64,000 bases of DNA from Candidatus Gastranaerophilales bacterium (GTDB lineage Bacteria; Cyanobacteriota; Vampirovibrionia; Gastranaerophilales; Gastranaerophilaceae), in the NCBI GenBank assembly GCA_944323135.1, contig CALURI010000012.1:1-64000 (forward strand). Direction: 5' to 3'. This document shows, piece after piece, positions 63,257 through 64,000 of the stretch. Made by a program: the position numbers and the translations under genes. How positions within the stretch are numbered: the stretch's first letter is position 1; each line of letters begins with the position of its first letter. The notes below the pieces were generated by a model. The model worked only from the letters and a program-made list of their open reading frames with translations. It was not told the DNA's origin and did not search any database.

Positions 63257-64000
63257 ATGGATAAGGGATATATTGAAAACGGATTTATCGTTGATGTAAG
63301 TAATACTCACAAAACTTCTGAAATAATTTACGAACTTAGCAGAATTTTGGATTTACCTGATGCTCAAAGCAAAAAAGTATGCCTTAAACTGGGTTCCGTT
63401 GATTTGACAACAACAGAGCTTACAAGCATAAAAGCTCTTGTAGAATCCATGAATTCAGAAATAGAATTTATAACAACATCATCTGCCTACACAGTAAAAT
63501 CAGCAGAAGAATTAGCCATAAAAGTTTCAGAGCTTGAAAATAAAGTTCCTATGCCAGAATTTAATGCCAATCAGGAGAAAGTTAATCAAGAACTTGAAAA
63601 AGCATTAGACAAAATTTTCGGTGATGAAAATACGGAAATTAAAACTTTTGCTCAAGAAGAAGATTTAAAAAAACTAAAAGAAGCTTCTCCGGCAGAAGCC
63701 GTAAAACCTCTTGAAGAAATTCAGCAAGAAACAATAAATTTTGAAAATAAAATGGAAACTATTGATACACAAGAAGAAACAAATTTTGATGAAAAAGATG
63801 AAAATCAAGTTCCATCACCTGCTGTAGCAATAGAATCACAGGATTTAAATGCCGTAAATGAACTAAAAGATTTTAATAAAGAACTTGAAAATGCAAATAA
63901 AATAGAAGGCGAAGATATTGAAGATATAGATTATAATCTTGACGATTTAAGAAAATCATTAAGAGAAACTGAAAAACTTCCGACCTTATACATTCAAAGG
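63257..64000 (+). CDS. minC: Septum site-determining protein MinC (partial, cut by window edge)
   Basis: The first 248 codons are present. The N-terminal 85 residues (YIENGFIVDVSNTHKTSEII, VCLKLGSVDLTTTELTSIKA, LVESMNSEIEFITTSS) fit the MinC N-domain that inhibits FtsZ. A long acidic linker follows (about 95-240, rich in Glu, Asp, Asn and Lys), then LPTLYIQR, the typical start of the MinC C-terminal beta-helix that binds MinD. Frame is open to the end. GGAAAGG lies 7 nt upstream of the ATG. minD and minE would be expected next, outside the window. Confidence 0.82.
   Translation, partial: MDKGYIENGFIVDVSNTHKTSEIIYELSRILDLPDAQSKKVCLKLGSVDLTTTELTSIKALVESMNSEIEFITTSSAYTVKSAEELAIKVSELENKVPMPEFNANQEKVNQELEKALDKIFGDENTEIKTFAQEEDLKKLKEASPAEAVKPLEEIQQETINFENKMETIDTQEETNFDEKDENQVPSPAVAIESQDLNAVNELKDFNKELENANKIEGEDIEDIDYNLDDLRKSLRETEKLPTLYIQR

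Overview
The window looks like a gut cyanobacterial-sister lineage (Vampirovibrionia/Melainabacteria, most likely Gastranaerophilales). This is inferred from four things: very AT-rich DNA; many pilin-like genes sharing the N-terminal core FTLAEVLITLGIIGVVAA; an atpD-atpC (beta, epsilon) pair separated from the other ATP synthase genes as in Cyanobacteria; and diderm features (secretin, TPS-type adhesin, AsmA-like protein). No ribosomal RNA, tRNA, insertion sequence, CRISPR array or prophage was found. Assignments rest on reading the translated sequence; no database search was run. Layout: 1-6.7 kb holds a partial pilin, rubrerythrin, a giant AsmA/TamB-like protein and a pilin gene with a poly-G leader. 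From 14.2 down to 6.8 kb on the minus strand lies a flagellar core/export cluster (fliE, fliF, a fliG-position gene, fliH, flhA) followed by a TPR protein and yidD. 14.3-17.2 kb has a dCMP deaminase-like gene, a glycosyltransferase and purH. 17.4-21.0 kb is a block of unrecognised coiled-coil and low-complexity proteins, two of which share an N-terminal motif. 21.2-26.8 kb has rpsA, valS, a decayed pilin fragment and fabI. 27.0-32.8 kb has a 590-aa coiled-coil/hydrophobic protein and a 1342-aa filamentous-haemagglutinin-type adhesin with about 350 residues of Asp-X repeats and a C-terminal PilZ domain. 33-37.9 kb has a flippase, rimO, a pilin, a small helix-turn-helix-like protein beside a 28-bp palindrome, and a short-chain dehydrogenase. 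37.9-43.9 kb is a type IV pilus assembly operon (PilP-like, secretin, PilB, PilC). 44-49.2 kb has a uridine-kinase-like gene, recF, pilT and lysS. 49.2-56.6 kb has another pilin, bioF-bioG-bioC, atpD-atpC, a two-gene chromate transporter and a pilin whose start codon is joined to its body only through a C10 tract. 56.6-64 kb has comM/yifB, a heptosyltransferase-like gene, an HD hydrolase-SDR-tcdA-secG-Nudix string, a lytic-transglycosylase-like protein and the start of minC. How the genes fit together: the pilus assembly genes plus pilT and six scattered pilin-like loci suggest a type IV pilus or pseudopilus system with varied subunits. The two 10-nt C/G tracts, each one base out of register with a pilin body, suggest slippage-controlled or frameshifted pilin expression. 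The flagellar-type export core, the unknown proteins near it and the translocator-like 590-aa protein may be a second, poorly described export system. Several genes (recF, chrA, the GT9 gene, the helix-turn-helix gene) have a -10 box ending 7 nt before ATG and no ribosome binding site, which predicts leaderless mRNAs.
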